The notes under the pieces: generated by a model
What the model saw: the letters and a program-made list of their open reading frames with translations, nothing else
Told to the model about the DNA's origin: nothing
Databases searched by the model: none
Shown here: one piece after another, positions 35,403 through 43,809 of the stretch
Layout: each line of letters opens with the position of its first letter
Position numbering within the stretch: the stretch's first letter is position 1
Program-made: the position numbers and the translations under genes
DNA from: Halosimplex halophilum
Lineage (GTDB): Archaea > Halobacteriota > Halobacteria > Halobacteriales > Haloarculaceae
Direction: 5' to 3'
DNA length: 64,000 bases
NCBI RefSeq assembly: GCF_004698125.1
Contig: NZ_ML214297.1
Span: 496,001-560,000 of the forward strand

Positions 35403-35417
35403 CGGGCTGTGCGGGGA

Positions 35418-35567
35418 CTACACTTCGGGGGCGCGCTCTCTCGCGACTTCCGCGATGCCCGCGTTCGCCGAGCAGCTCGGACAGGCGTGAACCGCACCGG
35501 TCTCGTCGGCGAAGACGCGGGCGAACTGGTCGGAGACGTGCGCGCCGCAGTGATTACACGTTGGCAT
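35418..35567 (-). CDS. Small zinc-finger protein, MPxCxxCG type (copy 1)
   Basis: A 49-residue protein with two CxxC pairs (C4/C7 and C29/C32) around FARVFADETG. It shares its plan with the protein at 39943-40101 (MPxCxxCG..V....ARVF...G...CPxC), so the two are paralogues of a haloarchaeal DUF7563-like family. It could bind nucleic acid or protein partners. ATG 35567 is chosen because the longer frame upstream lacks the family start. Confidence 0.8.
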   Translation of the reverse strand: MPTCNHCGAHVSDQFARVFADETGAVHACPSCSANAGIAEVARERAPEV

Positions 35568-35691
35568 TCGTTTGTCCCGGCTGTCAACCGGTACCAGTCC
35601 CTTGACGCGCCCCGGATATAACGAGTGTACCAACGCTGTTTGGTGTCGTCCGTGTAACCGGGTGAGAGCCGTCTTACCGGCCGTCTCTCGG

Positions 35692-36462
35692 TCATCCGTC
35701 GCTCCGCGCGGCGTCGATGCGACGGGCGATCAGCCCCGCCTGCGCGCCGGCGGTGAACCCGGCGTCGACGTTGACGACCGAGAGGGCGGTACACGACTGG
35801 ATCATCCCCGAGAGCGCGGCCTCGCCCTCCCCGGCGTGGCCGTAGCCCGTCGAGACGGGGAGCCCGATGATCGGCACGTCGACCAGCCCGGCCAGCACGG
35901 TCGGCAGTGCGCCCTCGCGACCGGCGGCGACGACGAGCACGTCCTGTTCGCGCAGGGTCTCCAGCGAGTCCACCACGCGCGCGAGCGAGGCGACGCCCAC
36001 GTCGTCGACGCGTTCGACGGTGGCGCCCATCTCGCGGGCGATGGCGGCGGCCTCTCCCGCGGGGACGGCGTCGGAAGTCCCGGCCGTCACGACCCCGACG
36101 GCCGCGTCCAGGTCCGGTCGCTCGAACTCCGGGGTCGTCGCGACGACGACGCCCGACCGGCCGTCCGCCTCGACCGTCGCCTCGGGGTGGTCGGCACCCA
36201 GTACGTCTTCGACGGCCTCGGTGACCGCCTCGTCCGCGCGGGTCACGATCGTCCTGCCGGTCGTCTCGACGGAGGTCGAGGCCAGTGCCGCCACCTCCGC
36301 CGGCGTCTTGCCGTCCGCGAGCACCGCTTCGGGGACGCCGCTCCGGGTCGTCCGGGCGGCGTCGAACCGCCCGGCCTCGCCGGTGGCGTAGCCCGCGAGC
36401 TCCGCCTCGGCCTCGGCCGGCGAGAGCTCGCCCGCCGCGACCGCCTCGAGTAGTTCGCGCAT
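35692..36462 (-). CDS. larB: Nickel-pincer cofactor biosynthesis protein LarB
   Basis: A 256-residue protein of the NCAIR-mutase (PurE)-like LarB family. It contains GRTIVTRADE, VGVVTAGTSD (about 122-131), and the PurE-like C-terminal core VVAAGREGALPTVLAGL and PIIGLPVSTGYG. LarB carboxylates and hydrolyses nicotinate adenine dinucleotide to start synthesis of the nickel-pincer nucleotide used by LarA, present here at 22164-23387. No larC or larE is adjacent. ATG 36462 is used; ATG 36471 is 3 codons earlier. Confidence 0.88.
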   Translation of the reverse strand: MRELLEAVAAGELSPAEAEAELAGYATGEAGRFDAARTTRSGVPEAVLADGKTPAEVAALASTSVETTGRTIVTRADEAVTEAVEDVLGADHPEATVEADGRSGVVVATTPEFERPDLDAAVGVVTAGTSDAVPAGEAAAIAREMGATVERVDDVGVASLARVVDSLETLREQDVLVVAAGREGALPTVLAGLVDVPIIGLPVSTGYGHAGEGEAALSGMIQSCTALSVVNVDAGFTAGAQAGLIARRIDAARSDG

Positions 36463-36724
36463 ACCCCCCATCTGCGTTCGATCCACTTGACCGTCCCCCT
36501 CTCCGGCCGTGACCGGCGGGTTCCCCGAACACCGTCCCGCCACAGTCTCAGCCGCGCCGGAGCGCGCGCGAGCGGTCCCACACCTTCGAACGGCCCAGTT
36601 TCCGCCCGTCTCGGCCGCGGTCGCCCCAAAAGATACTTAAACCCTCGTCGTTCGGAGGGCGCGACCGCGCCGGAGCGGCGCTCAGACCCCCGACAAAGCC
36701 GGCGAGACTGCGTCTAATTGGGAA

Positions 36725-36735
36725 AGTTTATAAAC
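36725..36735 (+). promoter_or_regulatory. Strong TATA box of the DUF1931 histone-fold gene
   Basis: AGTTTATAAAC lies 25-35 bases before ATG 36760 and is preceded by GGGAA, a BRE-like sequence. It is among the most canonical archaeal promoters in this window and suggests high expression. Confidence 0.7.
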
Positions 36736-36759
36736 CATCCATTTGTTCAAGCGACTTGT

Positions 36760-36927
36760 ATGGCAGACCTCATTGTCAAGAACTCGGTCAAGGAAGCGCT
36801 CGAAGACATGAACGTCTCCCGCGACTTTTACGACGCCCTCGACGAGGAAGTCGAGGAGCTGCTCGACGAGGCGCAGCGACGCGCCGAGGCCAACGACCGG
36901 AAGACGGTCCAGCCGCGCGACCTGTAA
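36760..36927 (+). CDS. DUF1931-family single histone-fold protein
   Basis: A 55-residue protein, MADLIVKNSVKEALEDMNVS..., ending RKTVQPRDL, which resembles the RKTV..xD tail of archaeal histones. It matches the DUF1931 family, which contains one histone-like fold. The role is uncertain: it may be chromatin-associated or a small stabilising protein. The strong TATA box at 36725 argues for high expression. An upstream in-frame ATG (36718) overlaps that box and is unlikely. Confidence 0.85.
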   Translation: MADLIVKNSVKEALEDMNVSRDFYDALDEEVEELLDEAQRRAEANDRKTVQPRDL

Positions 36928-36958
36928 GGTCGACGGGAACAGCGTATTTTTATCGGCG

Positions 36959-37639
36959 TCAGGGCTCGAAGACGGTTACGTCAGTCTCCGTCCCGACGTA
37001 GACCTCGTCGGCGAAGTCGACGAACAGCCCGTGCTCCACGACGCCCGGCAGCGCCGACAGGTCCGCCGCCAGCCCGGCGGGGTCGGGCATCGCGCCGAAC
37101 TCGCAGTCGAGGATCAGGTTGCCGTTGTCCGAGACGACGGGGCCGCTCTTGCGGTCGGCCCGCCTGAGTTCCGGCCGGCCGCCGAGCCGGCGGACGGCGT
37201 CGGCGACTGGCGAGCGGGCGTCCGGTAGCACTTCGACGGGCACCGGGTCGTCGAGCACGTCGACCTCCTTGGTGGGGTCGACGACGACGAGCAGCCGGTC
37301 GGCGGCGGCGTCGACCACCTTCTCGCGGGCGTGGGCGCCGCCCCCGCCCTTCACGAGGTCGGCGCCCGCGATCTGGTCGGCGCCGTCGATCGCCAGGTCG
37401 ACGTCGCTCTCGTCGAGCGTCGTCAGCGGGATCCCCTCGTCGACGGCGATCTCCCTGGCCTGGAACGACGTGGGGACGCCCTCGATGTCGAGCCCGGCGT
37501 CGACCTCGCGGCCGAGCGCCCGGACGGCGTGGGCCGCGGTGCTGCCGCTCCCGAGTCCGACGACGGTGCCGTCTTCGACCGCTTCGGCCGCGCGCTCGCC
37601 CGCGCGGCGCTTGGCCGCCTCGCGCTCGCTCTGGTTCAT
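36959..37639 (-). CDS. rpiA: Ribose-5-phosphate isomerase A
   Basis: A 226-residue cytosolic enzyme that interconverts ribose 5-phosphate and ribulose 5-phosphate in pentose metabolism. It has the N-terminal GLGSGSTAAH phosphate loop (29-38), active-site DGADQI (89-94) and KGGGGAH (99-105), with the final FADEVYVGTE region. The length is normal. ATG 37639 gives MNQSEREAAK; the longer frame is noise. Its end converges on the DUF1931 gene. Confidence 0.95.
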   Translation of the reverse strand: MNQSEREAAKRRAGERAAEAVEDGTVVGLGSGSTAAHAVRALGREVDAGLDIEGVPTSFQAREIAVDEGIPLTTLDESDVDLAIDGADQIAGADLVKGGGGAHAREKVVDAAADRLLVVVDPTKEVDVLDDPVPVEVLPDARSPVADAVRRLGGRPELRRADRKSGPVVSDNGNLILDCEFGAMPDPAGLAADLSALPGVVEHGLFVDFADEVYVGTETDVTVFEP

Positions 37640-37731
37640 ACCCCACCCATCGCCGGGGGGCCGAAAAACGCTACCGACCGCGAACGGCCGGCGGTCGGTC
37701 CTCCCACTGCTCTCCCGGCCGGCGACGACGG

Positions 37732-37908
37732 TCAGCCGCTCCAGCCGCCGCGGAGGTCGCCACCGACCCGGTCGCGCCACGTCTCGAACTTCGCCTCGCA
37801 CTCGGGGCGCTCGGCCGTGTGGTCGACGAAGCCCGCGCCCGGCGACGCGAGTCGTTCGCCGCAGAACGGACACCGCTCGGGGTCGTTCCAGGAGTCTGTC
37901 GCTGCCAT
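37732..37908 (-). CDS. Small zinc-finger protein with CxxC, His and Cys ligands
   Basis: A 58-residue protein with likely zinc ligands C13 and C16 (RCPFCGERL), H30 (FVDHT) and C37 (RPECEAKF), making a C2HC-type finger. It has no known function. ATG 37908 is preceded (rightward) by ggtaaaactt about 30 bases away, so it is likely leaderless. A longer start 25 codons upstream would include the promoter box and is unlikely. It lies opposite another tiny zinc-finger gene across an AT-rich gap. Confidence 0.75.
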   Translation of the reverse strand: MAATDSWNDPERCPFCGERLASPGAGFVDHTAERPECEAKFETWRDRVGGDLRGGWSG

Positions 37909-38001
37909 ACCCGGATCGACCCCGTCCCCGGACATAAGTTTTACCGGGAAATAATATAGGCACACAGGTTGATAATTAAACACCCTATTATTTACGTAGT
38001 C

Positions 38002-38020
38002 TCCGAGAGATTATCTCGGA
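38002..38020. promoter_or_regulatory. Perfect inverted repeat in a divergent AT-rich region
   Basis: TCCGAGA-gatta-TCTCGGA, a 7-bp arm with a 5-bp spacer, sits midway between two divergent zinc-finger genes. It is a candidate operator for a dimeric regulator. Placement away from any stop codon makes a terminator less likely. Confidence 0.4.
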
Positions 38021-38128
38021 TCCGAGTCCCAGAACCTCGTGAACGATTCACAATACTCCCGCGAAGCGGTCACACAGTCCGCGACGTACGGCCTTATATT
38101 CTCAAGTCGGAATAATAGGAACGCTTAA

Positions 38129-38153
38129 ACCGGAGAACGATCTGGACTCCGGT
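38129..38153 (+). promoter_or_regulatory. Inverted repeat directly before the small zinc-finger start
   Basis: ACCGGAG-N11-CTCCGGT ends one base before ATG 38155, with a TATA-like gcttaaac just upstream at 38123-38130. It could fold in a short 5' leader or serve as a binding site at the transcription start. Confidence 0.4.
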
Positions 38154-38154
38154 A

Positions 38155-38283
38155 ATGGCAACGCAGCAGCACACGGCCGTCGGGGCGTATCGGTGTCCCG
38201 ACTGCGACGGCGAGATCACGTTCGAACACCAGTCCTGGGAGTGCAGCGACTGCGGCCACGCGCCGCGCCACGGCGCCGACTGA
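38155..38283 (+). CDS. Tiny rubredoxin-like zinc-ribbon protein
   Basis: A 42-residue protein (MATQQHTAVG...) with cysteines 14/17 (RCPDCDGE) and 30/33 (ECSDCGHA), a compact zinc ribbon. Haloarchaea encode many such small proteins; some affect growth or stress responses, but none can be named here. The evidence for a real gene is the intact four-cysteine pattern, the TATA-like box about 30 bases upstream and normal codon use. Confidence 0.75.
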   Translation: MATQQHTAVGAYRCPDCDGEITFEHQSWECSDCGHAPRHGAD

Positions 38284-38426
38284 CGCCCGGGACGAGCAGT
38301 ACGGCCACCCGCTCGCGCGGCGAGTCACTGGACACTGTCAGGCATCCACCCCTTTTCCGCCGACCGGCCGCCCAGCGACCGCGCCGACGGCCGAGTTTTT
38401 TGGTCCGACCCGCCGTCGCGTCGAGC

Positions 38427-39740
38427 ATGTTCGGAACCAGCGGCATCCGGGGACCGGTCGGTGAGGACGTGACCGCGGAGCTAGCCCTCTCGGTCGGGCG
38501 GGCCGTCGGCGTCGGCGCCGACCGCGTCGTCGTCGGCCGCGACGCCCGCGAGAGCGGGCGGCTCCTGACGGACGCGCTGAGTGCCGGTCTCCGCGAATCC
38601 GGCGTCGACGTCGTCGACCTCGGCCTCGCCGCGACGCCCACGGTCGCCCGGAGCGTCGCCCGCGAGGACGCCGACGCCGGCGTCGCGGTCACCGCCTCGC
38701 ACAACCCCGCGCCCGACAACGGTATCAAGCTCTGGCAGCCCTCCGGGCAGGCCTACGACGCCGACCTGCGCGCGGAGGTCGAGCGCCGACTCCGCGAGGA
38801 CGCCGCCGACCTCGCGGCGTGGGACGAACTCGGCGACCGGGTCGACCGCGACACCGCCGACGGCCGCCACGTCGACGCCCTGGTCGACGCGGTCGACGTG
38901 CCGGAACCGCTGTCGGTCGTCGTCGACGTGGGCAACGGCGCGGGGGGCGTCACCGTCGACGCGCTCCAGCGGCTCGGTTGCGAGGTCGAGACGCTCAACG
39001 CCCAGCCCGACGGGTCCTTCCCCGGTCGGCCCAGCGAACCGACCGCCGAGAACTGCGAGTCGCTCGCCGCCCTCGTGGCGGAGACGGACGCGGACCTGGG
39101 GATCGCCCACGACGGCGACGCCGACCGGATGCGCTGTGTCGCCGCCGACGGTACGTATCTCTCGGGCGACGTGACCCTCGCGCTGCTGGCCCGCGAGGCG
39201 GCGAGCCCGGGCCAGCGCGTCGCCGCGCCCGTCGACACCAGTCTGGCCGTCGACGACCACCTCGCCGAAGTCGACGTGTCCGTCGAGCGTACGCAGGTGG
39301 GCGACGTGTACGTCGCCGAACGGGCGGGCGAGGGCGGCGTCGCCTTCGGCGGCGAGCCCAGCGGCGCCTGGATCTGGCCGGGGGAGACGCTCTGCCCGGA
39401 CGGCCCGCTCGCCGCGTGCAAGGTCGCCGCGCTCGCCGCCGAGCGCCCGCTGGCCGACCGCCTCGCCGAGGTCGAGACCTACCCGATCCGCCGGGACTCC
39501 GTCGAGACCGCCGAGAAGGGCGCCGTCATGGAGCGGGTGACCGAGCGGGTCCTCGCGGAGTACGGCGACGTGACGACGCTGGACGGCGTCCGCGTCGACC
39601 TGGGCGACGCCTGGTTCCTCCTGCGGGCCAGCGGCACCCAGCCCCTGGTCCGGATCACCGCCGAGGCCCGCGACGCCGACCGCGCCGAGGCCGTCTTCGC
39701 CGAAGCGCGGGACCTGCTGGACGACGCCGTCGGGGCGTAG
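38427..39740 (+). CDS. glmM: Phosphohexomutase, probable phosphoglucosamine mutase
   Basis: A 437-residue alpha-D-phosphohexomutase starting MFGTSGIRGPVG. Catalytic S91 is in TASHNP, the Mg loop DGDADR is at 229-234, the sugar loop GGEPSG is at 308-313 and the phosphate loop RASGTQP is at 400-406. The GGEPSGAW loop differs from the GGEESGG of the paralogue at 33547-34986 and is the type annotated as GlmM in haloarchaea. It would convert glucosamine 6-phosphate to the 1-phosphate for UDP-GlcNAc and glycan synthesis. The specificity is inferred. Confidence 0.88.
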   Translation: MFGTSGIRGPVGEDVTAELALSVGRAVGVGADRVVVGRDARESGRLLTDALSAGLRESGVDVVDLGLAATPTVARSVAREDADAGVAVTASHNPAPDNGIKLWQPSGQAYDADLRAEVERRLREDAADLAAWDELGDRVDRDTADGRHVDALVDAVDVPEPLSVVVDVGNGAGGVTVDALQRLGCEVETLNAQPDGSFPGRPSEPTAENCESLAALVAETDADLGIAHDGDADRMRCVAADGTYLSGDVTLALLAREAASPGQRVAAPVDTSLAVDDHLAEVDVSVERTQVGDVYVAERAGEGGVAFGGEPSGAWIWPGETLCPDGPLAACKVAALAAERPLADRLAEVETYPIRRDSVETAEKGAVMERVTERVLAEYGDVTTLDGVRVDLGDAWFLLRASGTQPLVRITAEARDADRAEAVFAEARDLLDDAVGA

Positions 39741-39780
39741 AACCCAGCCGTCGGCGCGTGAGCCGTCGGAACGTGGGACC

Positions 39781-39813
39781 CAGCCGTCGGAACGCGGGCC
39801 CGGCCGACGGCTG
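39781..39813 (+). terminator. Hairpin downstream of glmM within short repeats
   Basis: CAGCCGTCGG pairs perfectly with CCGACGGCTG across a 13-base loop, 40 bases after the stop. The arm sequence also occurs in direct orientation at about 39744 and 39762, so the hairpin grew from a short tandem repeat. Confidence 0.45.
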
Positions 39814-39942
39814 GAGCGGTGGCTCGGCGGGAGTTCGCTCGGCGGAGAACGGAACAGGAGAAGCGTCCTGGCAGCGTCCCGGGCGGGTCCCCCCGAACCC
39901 GCCAGGCCGCCTCCCCCCGATAGTTCACGACGATTCAGGACC

Positions 39943-40101
39943 CTAGCCGCGACGGGTCGAGCGCGCCTCGCGGACGTCGGCCCCGTCGCGGATCTTGTCC
40001 TCACACTGAGGACAGACGCGCGGCGACTCGACCCCGTTGGGCGTGAACACCCGTGCGTAGTCCGCCGTCACGAAGGAACCGCAGTTCTGGCATTCCGGCA
40101 T
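39943..40101 (-). CDS. Small zinc-finger protein, MPxCxxCG type (copy 2)
   Basis: A 52-residue protein with C4/C7 (MPECQNCGS) and C30/C33 (VCPQCED) around YARVFTPNG. It is a paralogue of the gene at 35418-35567, with a basic C terminus (REARSTRRG) that the other copy lacks. An AT-rich box, ccattaagg, lies about 30 bases upstream of ATG 40101. Function is unknown; nucleic-acid binding is plausible. Confidence 0.78.
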   Translation of the reverse strand: MPECQNCGSFVTADYARVFTPNGVESPRVCPQCEDKIRDGADVREARSTRRG

Positions 40102-40402
40102 ACAGTACATCCCTTCGGGTACTGGACCTTAATGGTTGGTGATTTGGTAGTAGCACTCACACCCCGTCGAACCCGGGCGTGACGGCGTCAGCACCGATTC
40201 CCGAGGGCGGTCCTGGTGTAGAGGTCGGTCCGGACATCGAGAACGGGTTCGACTTTCTTTAGAACGGTCGGGCGGCGGTTGGGAACGGCGTTCGGTGCTT
40301 CGGTCGGAGCGGCGGCCGGGCACCACTGCGCCAGAGCGGTACGGTTATTACCGAGAGACGGCTGGAACCGGACAACCGGACGGTAGTTCCGGAGGTCTCC
40401 GA
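40102..40402. other. Non-coding divergent region
   Basis: It lies between the small zinc-finger gene (minus) and the ASST-like gene (plus). Apart from an AT-rich promoter-like block near each end (ccattaagg near 40130 and ggttattacc near 40341), I see no open frame with protein-like composition and no RNA gene. Confidence 0.5.
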
Positions 40403-41851
40403 ATGGACTGGGATTCACTCGAACTCACGCGCCCGCTGGCCGCCCGTCTCTGCGTGGTCGCCCTCGTCGCGGCACTGCTCGTGCCGTCGGGCGTCTCGGC
40501 GCTCACGCACGAACCCGTCGAACTCCAGAAGGGCGCCATCGACGAGGCCGCCAACGGCACAACCGTCATCGCCGTCCAGGGGTTCAAGGGCCGCGGACAG
40601 AACAGCTCCAAGAAGCCCGCGCGGCTCGTCGGCGTCGGTCCCGAGGGCGACCTCGAGTGGAACTACGAGCCCAAGGAGGACGTGACGTGGTTCTACGACG
40701 TGGACCCGCTGGACGACGGCACGCTGCTGGTCGTCGGCGCCCGCACCGACGGCACGACCGTCTTCAAGTACGACCCCGACACGAACAGCCGCGTCTGGAC
40801 GGAGCGGCTCGACATCCACGACACCCACGACGTGGACCTGATCAACGGCGATCAGCTGCTGATCGCCAACATGCGCAACTACAACGAGACGACCGGGACG
40901 AACAACGACCGCATCTTCGTCTACAACCGGACGACCGGCGAGACGGAGTGGGAGTACCGCTTCGAGCGCATCTACGACCGCGGGGACGGCGGCAGCTACA
41001 CCGGCGACTGGACCCACGTCAACGACGTGGACAAGATCGGCGAGGGCCGGTACATGGCCTCGCCGCGCAACATGGACGAGGTGGTCGTGATCAACCGCTC
41101 GACCAAGGAGGTCGAGCTGTCGCTCGGCGCCCCCGGCGACCACAGCGTCATCTACGAGCAGCACAACCCCAACTACATCGAGAGCGAGGACGGGACCCCG
41201 ACCGTCGTCGTCGCCGACAGCGAGAACGACCGCGTCGTCGAGTACGAGTACGCGGGCGGCGAGGGTCGCAACGCCACCTGGGAGCGCACCTGGAACCTCG
41301 GGGTCGACGGCAACCTGAACTGGCCCCGCGACGCCGACCGCCTCCCCAACGGCAACACGCTCGTCACCGACTCGCTCAACCACCGCGTCATGGAGGTCAC
41401 CCCCGAGGGCGAAGTGGTCTGGGAGTACTACGCCCCCTGGGGCACCTACGAGGCCGAGCGAATGCATCTCGGCGACGAACCCGGCGGCCCCACCATCGCC
41501 GACCAGGACGCCGAGGGCGCCTACGCCCTGAACGGTAGCGCCGCGCTCACCCCCGGCGCGACCGAACGGGCCACCTTCGCCTCGTGGCTCCGCAACACGT
41601 TCGCGGGCACGCCCATCTCGGGACAGGTCGACTCGTTCGCCGAGCGGTGGGCCCACGTCGCCCCCTGGGTCCGCCCCGTCTGGATGGACCCGTGGGCGTT
41701 CGTCGCCTTCCTCGGCGCCGCCGTCGTCACCCTCGGCTGGACCGGCGCCGAGGCGGTCTACCACCGCCGCTGGATCGGCGGCCGCCTCCGCGCCGGCTAC
41801 GAGCGCCTGCGCCCCTCGGACGGCGCCGACTCGACCCGCTCGGACGACTGA
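40403..41851 (+). CDS. Arylsulfotransferase-like beta-propeller membrane protein
   Basis: A 482-residue exported protein. An N-terminal signal anchor (about 14-34) leads to a six-bladed-type propeller with repeated motifs such as DVDPLDDGTLLVVGAR, DRLPNGNTLVTDS and TPEGEVVWEYY, as in ASST/arylsulfotransferase-family proteins. The domain carries several N-x-S/T sites. A second membrane helix is at about 433-452, with a basic C-terminal tail. True sulfotransferase activity is uncertain, because the key active-site histidines were not verified. Confidence 0.8.
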   Translation: MDWDSLELTRPLAARLCVVALVAALLVPSGVSALTHEPVELQKGAIDEAANGTTVIAVQGFKGRGQNSSKKPARLVGVGPEGDLEWNYEPKEDVTWFYDVDPLDDGTLLVVGARTDGTTVFKYDPDTNSRVWTERLDIHDTHDVDLINGDQLLIANMRNYNETTGTNNDRIFVYNRTTGETEWEYRFERIYDRGDGGSYTGDWTHVNDVDKIGEGRYMASPRNMDEVVVINRSTKEVELSLGAPGDHSVIYEQHNPNYIESEDGTPTVVVADSENDRVVEYEYAGGEGRNATWERTWNLGVDGNLNWPRDADRLPNGNTLVTDSLNHRVMEVTPEGEVVWEYYAPWGTYEAERMHLGDEPGGPTIADQDAEGAYALNGSAALTPGATERATFASWLRNTFAGTPISGQVDSFAERWAHVAPWVRPVWMDPWAFVAFLGAAVVTLGWTGAEAVYHRRWIGGRLRAGYERLRPSDGADSTRSDD

Positions 41852-41902
41852 CCGCGCCGGACCCCCGGAAAGTATTTGTCGACGCGCCGAACGTAATCCG
41901 CC

Positions 41903-43171
41903 GTGACGGAGATCGGACGGCGCTGCGCCCTCTGTGTCCTCGGAAGCGCACTGGTCGGCGGTTGCGTGACGGACTTCGGGTCCCCGGACGCCCCTCCAAC
42001 GCGGACGCGGGAGCCGCTCGAATGGACCGTCGAGGACGGCCCGGCCGACGTGACCGCCGACCCCGACGAGCGCCCGGCACCGGGCTCGTGGCCGATGGCC
42101 GGCTACGACGCCGCCGGGACCGCGGCGGCGCCGGTCGAGAACGCGCCCGAGGGGGTCCCGCTCGAACGGACGTGGTCGGAGTCGACCGGTCAGAACGGCC
42201 CGACGGCGCCGGTCGTCGCCGACGGGACGCTCCTCGTGGTGACCACCCACCACGACGCGGCGCTGTCCGCGTTCGACCCGGCGGACGGCGCCGAGCGGTG
42301 GTCCGCGACGTACGACGACGTCAGCCACGTGACGCCCGCGATCGGCGACGGGGCCGGGTTCGCCCCCTGGGAGAACGACGGGACCGGCTCGTACCTCGGC
42401 GCGGTGGGCCTCTCCGACAGCGAGCGCAGATGGCGCCGGACGCTCTCGGCCTCGGTGTCGGCGTCCCCGGTGATCGCGGGCGACACCGTCTTCACCGGCC
42501 ACGAGTTCGACCCGGCCGTCCTCGCGGTGGACGCCCGATCGGGCGAGCTCGGCGTTCGACTCGCGCTCTCGGATCCGGGTACCGCGGTCCGGTGCGTCGC
42601 GGTGGCCGACGGTCGCGCGTACGTCGGCGCGAACGGGTCGAACAGCGACTACCCGAACCTCGGGTGGGTCCTGGCGCTCGATCCGGACGCGGGAGCGGTC
42701 GAGTGGGTCTACCCGGGCGCGCCGGTCCGGGACCTCGCGGTCAGCGACGGGACCGTCTACGCGGCCACCGAGGCCGGCATCACCGCGCTCGACGCGGACG
42801 GCGGCGAAACGGTGTGGACGGCCCACAGCGAGGAAACCATCGACAGCGCGGACTCGGTCGCCGTCACCGATGACGTGGTCGTCGGGGGGACGCACGAACG
42901 GGTCGCCGCGTTCGACGCGCCCTCCGGCGATCGGCGGTGGGCCGCCCCCGTCGGCGGGCGGAACGTGCTCGCGTGCGCCGGCGACACGGTCTTCGCGGCC
43001 GGTCTCGTGGCGAACGAGGACTCGTGGGTGCTCGCGACCTTCGCGACCGACGACGGGACCGAGCGGTCGCGGCGGGCCCTCGACGCGGAGCCGACCGGCG
43101 GAACCGTCGCCGCCGGGTCCGTCTTCGTCGTGACCGAGTACGGGACGCTCCACCGCTTCGGAGCCGGCTGA
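41903..43171 (+). CDS. PQQ-like beta-propeller lipoprotein
   Basis: A 422-residue protein from GTG 41903. The lipobox SALVGGC (Cys21) marks it as exported and lipid-anchored. The mature part repeats blades of the type DPADGAERW, DARSGELGV, DPDAGAVEW, DADGGETVW and DAPSGDRRW, the pyrrolo-quinoline-like propeller pattern. It probably binds or assembles extracytoplasmic partners, as in BamB-like proteins, but no enzyme is implied. It is 51 bases downstream of the ASST-like gene on the same strand and is possibly co-transcribed. Confidence 0.85.
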   Translation: MTEIGRRCALCVLGSALVGGCVTDFGSPDAPPTRTREPLEWTVEDGPADVTADPDERPAPGSWPMAGYDAAGTAAAPVENAPEGVPLERTWSESTGQNGPTAPVVADGTLLVVTTHHDAALSAFDPADGAERWSATYDDVSHVTPAIGDGAGFAPWENDGTGSYLGAVGLSDSERRWRRTLSASVSASPVIAGDTVFTGHEFDPAVLAVDARSGELGVRLALSDPGTAVRCVAVADGRAYVGANGSNSDYPNLGWVLALDPDAGAVEWVYPGAPVRDLAVSDGTVYAATEAGITALDADGGETVWTAHSEETIDSADSVAVTDDVVVGGTHERVAAFDAPSGDRRWAAPVGGRNVLACAGDTVFAAGLVANEDSWVLATFATDDGTERSRRALDAEPTGGTVAAGSVFVVTEYGTLHRFGAG

Positions 43172-43230
43172 GGACCGGGCCCGGAGCACGGTCCGAAACC
43201 GCGGCAGAGCGGTACGCAGTGGCGCCCGCC

Positions 43231-43809
43231 TCAGAAGTCGGCGTCGACGGAGCCGTCCTCGGAGAGGTCGACCACGCCGTCGAACCGCGCGCGGAAGTCC
43301 TCCAGTTCCGCGTCGTCGTGGACGCCCTTCGCGAGATGGAACAGGCCGACGGCGTCGTGCTCGTCCAGGAGTTCGAGGATGGCGTCGACGGCCTCGGCGG
43401 CCCGCTCGGCGTCGGAGTAGTACACCATCTCCGTCACCGAGTCGAGACTGACCCGGCGCTTGCCCTCGGTCGATTCGAGGAAGGCGCGCGTCTCCTCGAC
43501 GATCCCCTCGAGGTCGTCCGGCGCGGAGACGTACTTGACGTTCTCGGACTGGCGGCGGGTGTAGCCCCGCTCGACCGACAGCGCGTCGAGGATCGTCGCC
43601 CGCTCCTCGTCGACCTCGTAGTGTTCGAGCTTCTGGCGCACCTCGCGGGCGGTGGTCCGCGTCGAGATGACCAGCATCTCGTCGGTGTCCGTGCTCAGAA
43701 ACTCCGTGTCGATGCGGTCGGTCTCGCCCGTGCTCGGATGCAGCAGGAGGATGCCCGTCCCGCCGGGTACCGTGTCCGGCGCCGACTCGATGGCGAGCTG
43801 GTAATCCAT
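43231..43809 (-). CDS. RecA/KaiC-like fold protein without a clear Walker A
   Basis: A 192-residue protein with the strand-helix order of KaiC-type proteins (TGILLLHPSTGETDRIDTEF at the start, EMLVISTRTTAREVR, RRVSLDSVTEMVYYSD, DAVGLFHLAKGVHDD). A GKT/S-type P-loop is absent, so nucleotide hydrolysis is doubtful. Similar haloarchaeal proteins of unknown function exist. ATG 43809 is preferred to an upstream in-frame ATG at 43857, whose extension is low-quality. Confidence 0.75.
   Translation of the reverse strand: MDYQLAIESAPDTVPGGTGILLLHPSTGETDRIDTEFLSTDTDEMLVISTRTTAREVRQKLEHYEVDEERATILDALSVERGYTRRQSENVKYVSAPDDLEGIVEETRAFLESTEGKRRVSLDSVTEMVYYSDAERAAEAVDAILELLDEHDAVGLFHLAKGVHDDAELEDFRARFDGVVDLSEDGSVDADF

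Noticed and set aside
40130-40300. Possible tRNA or small RNA gene near the repeated GTCGAACCC/GGTTCGAC blocks
   Set aside because: No cloverleaf could be drawn with an acceptor stem and anticodon arm, so no RNA gene is claimed.
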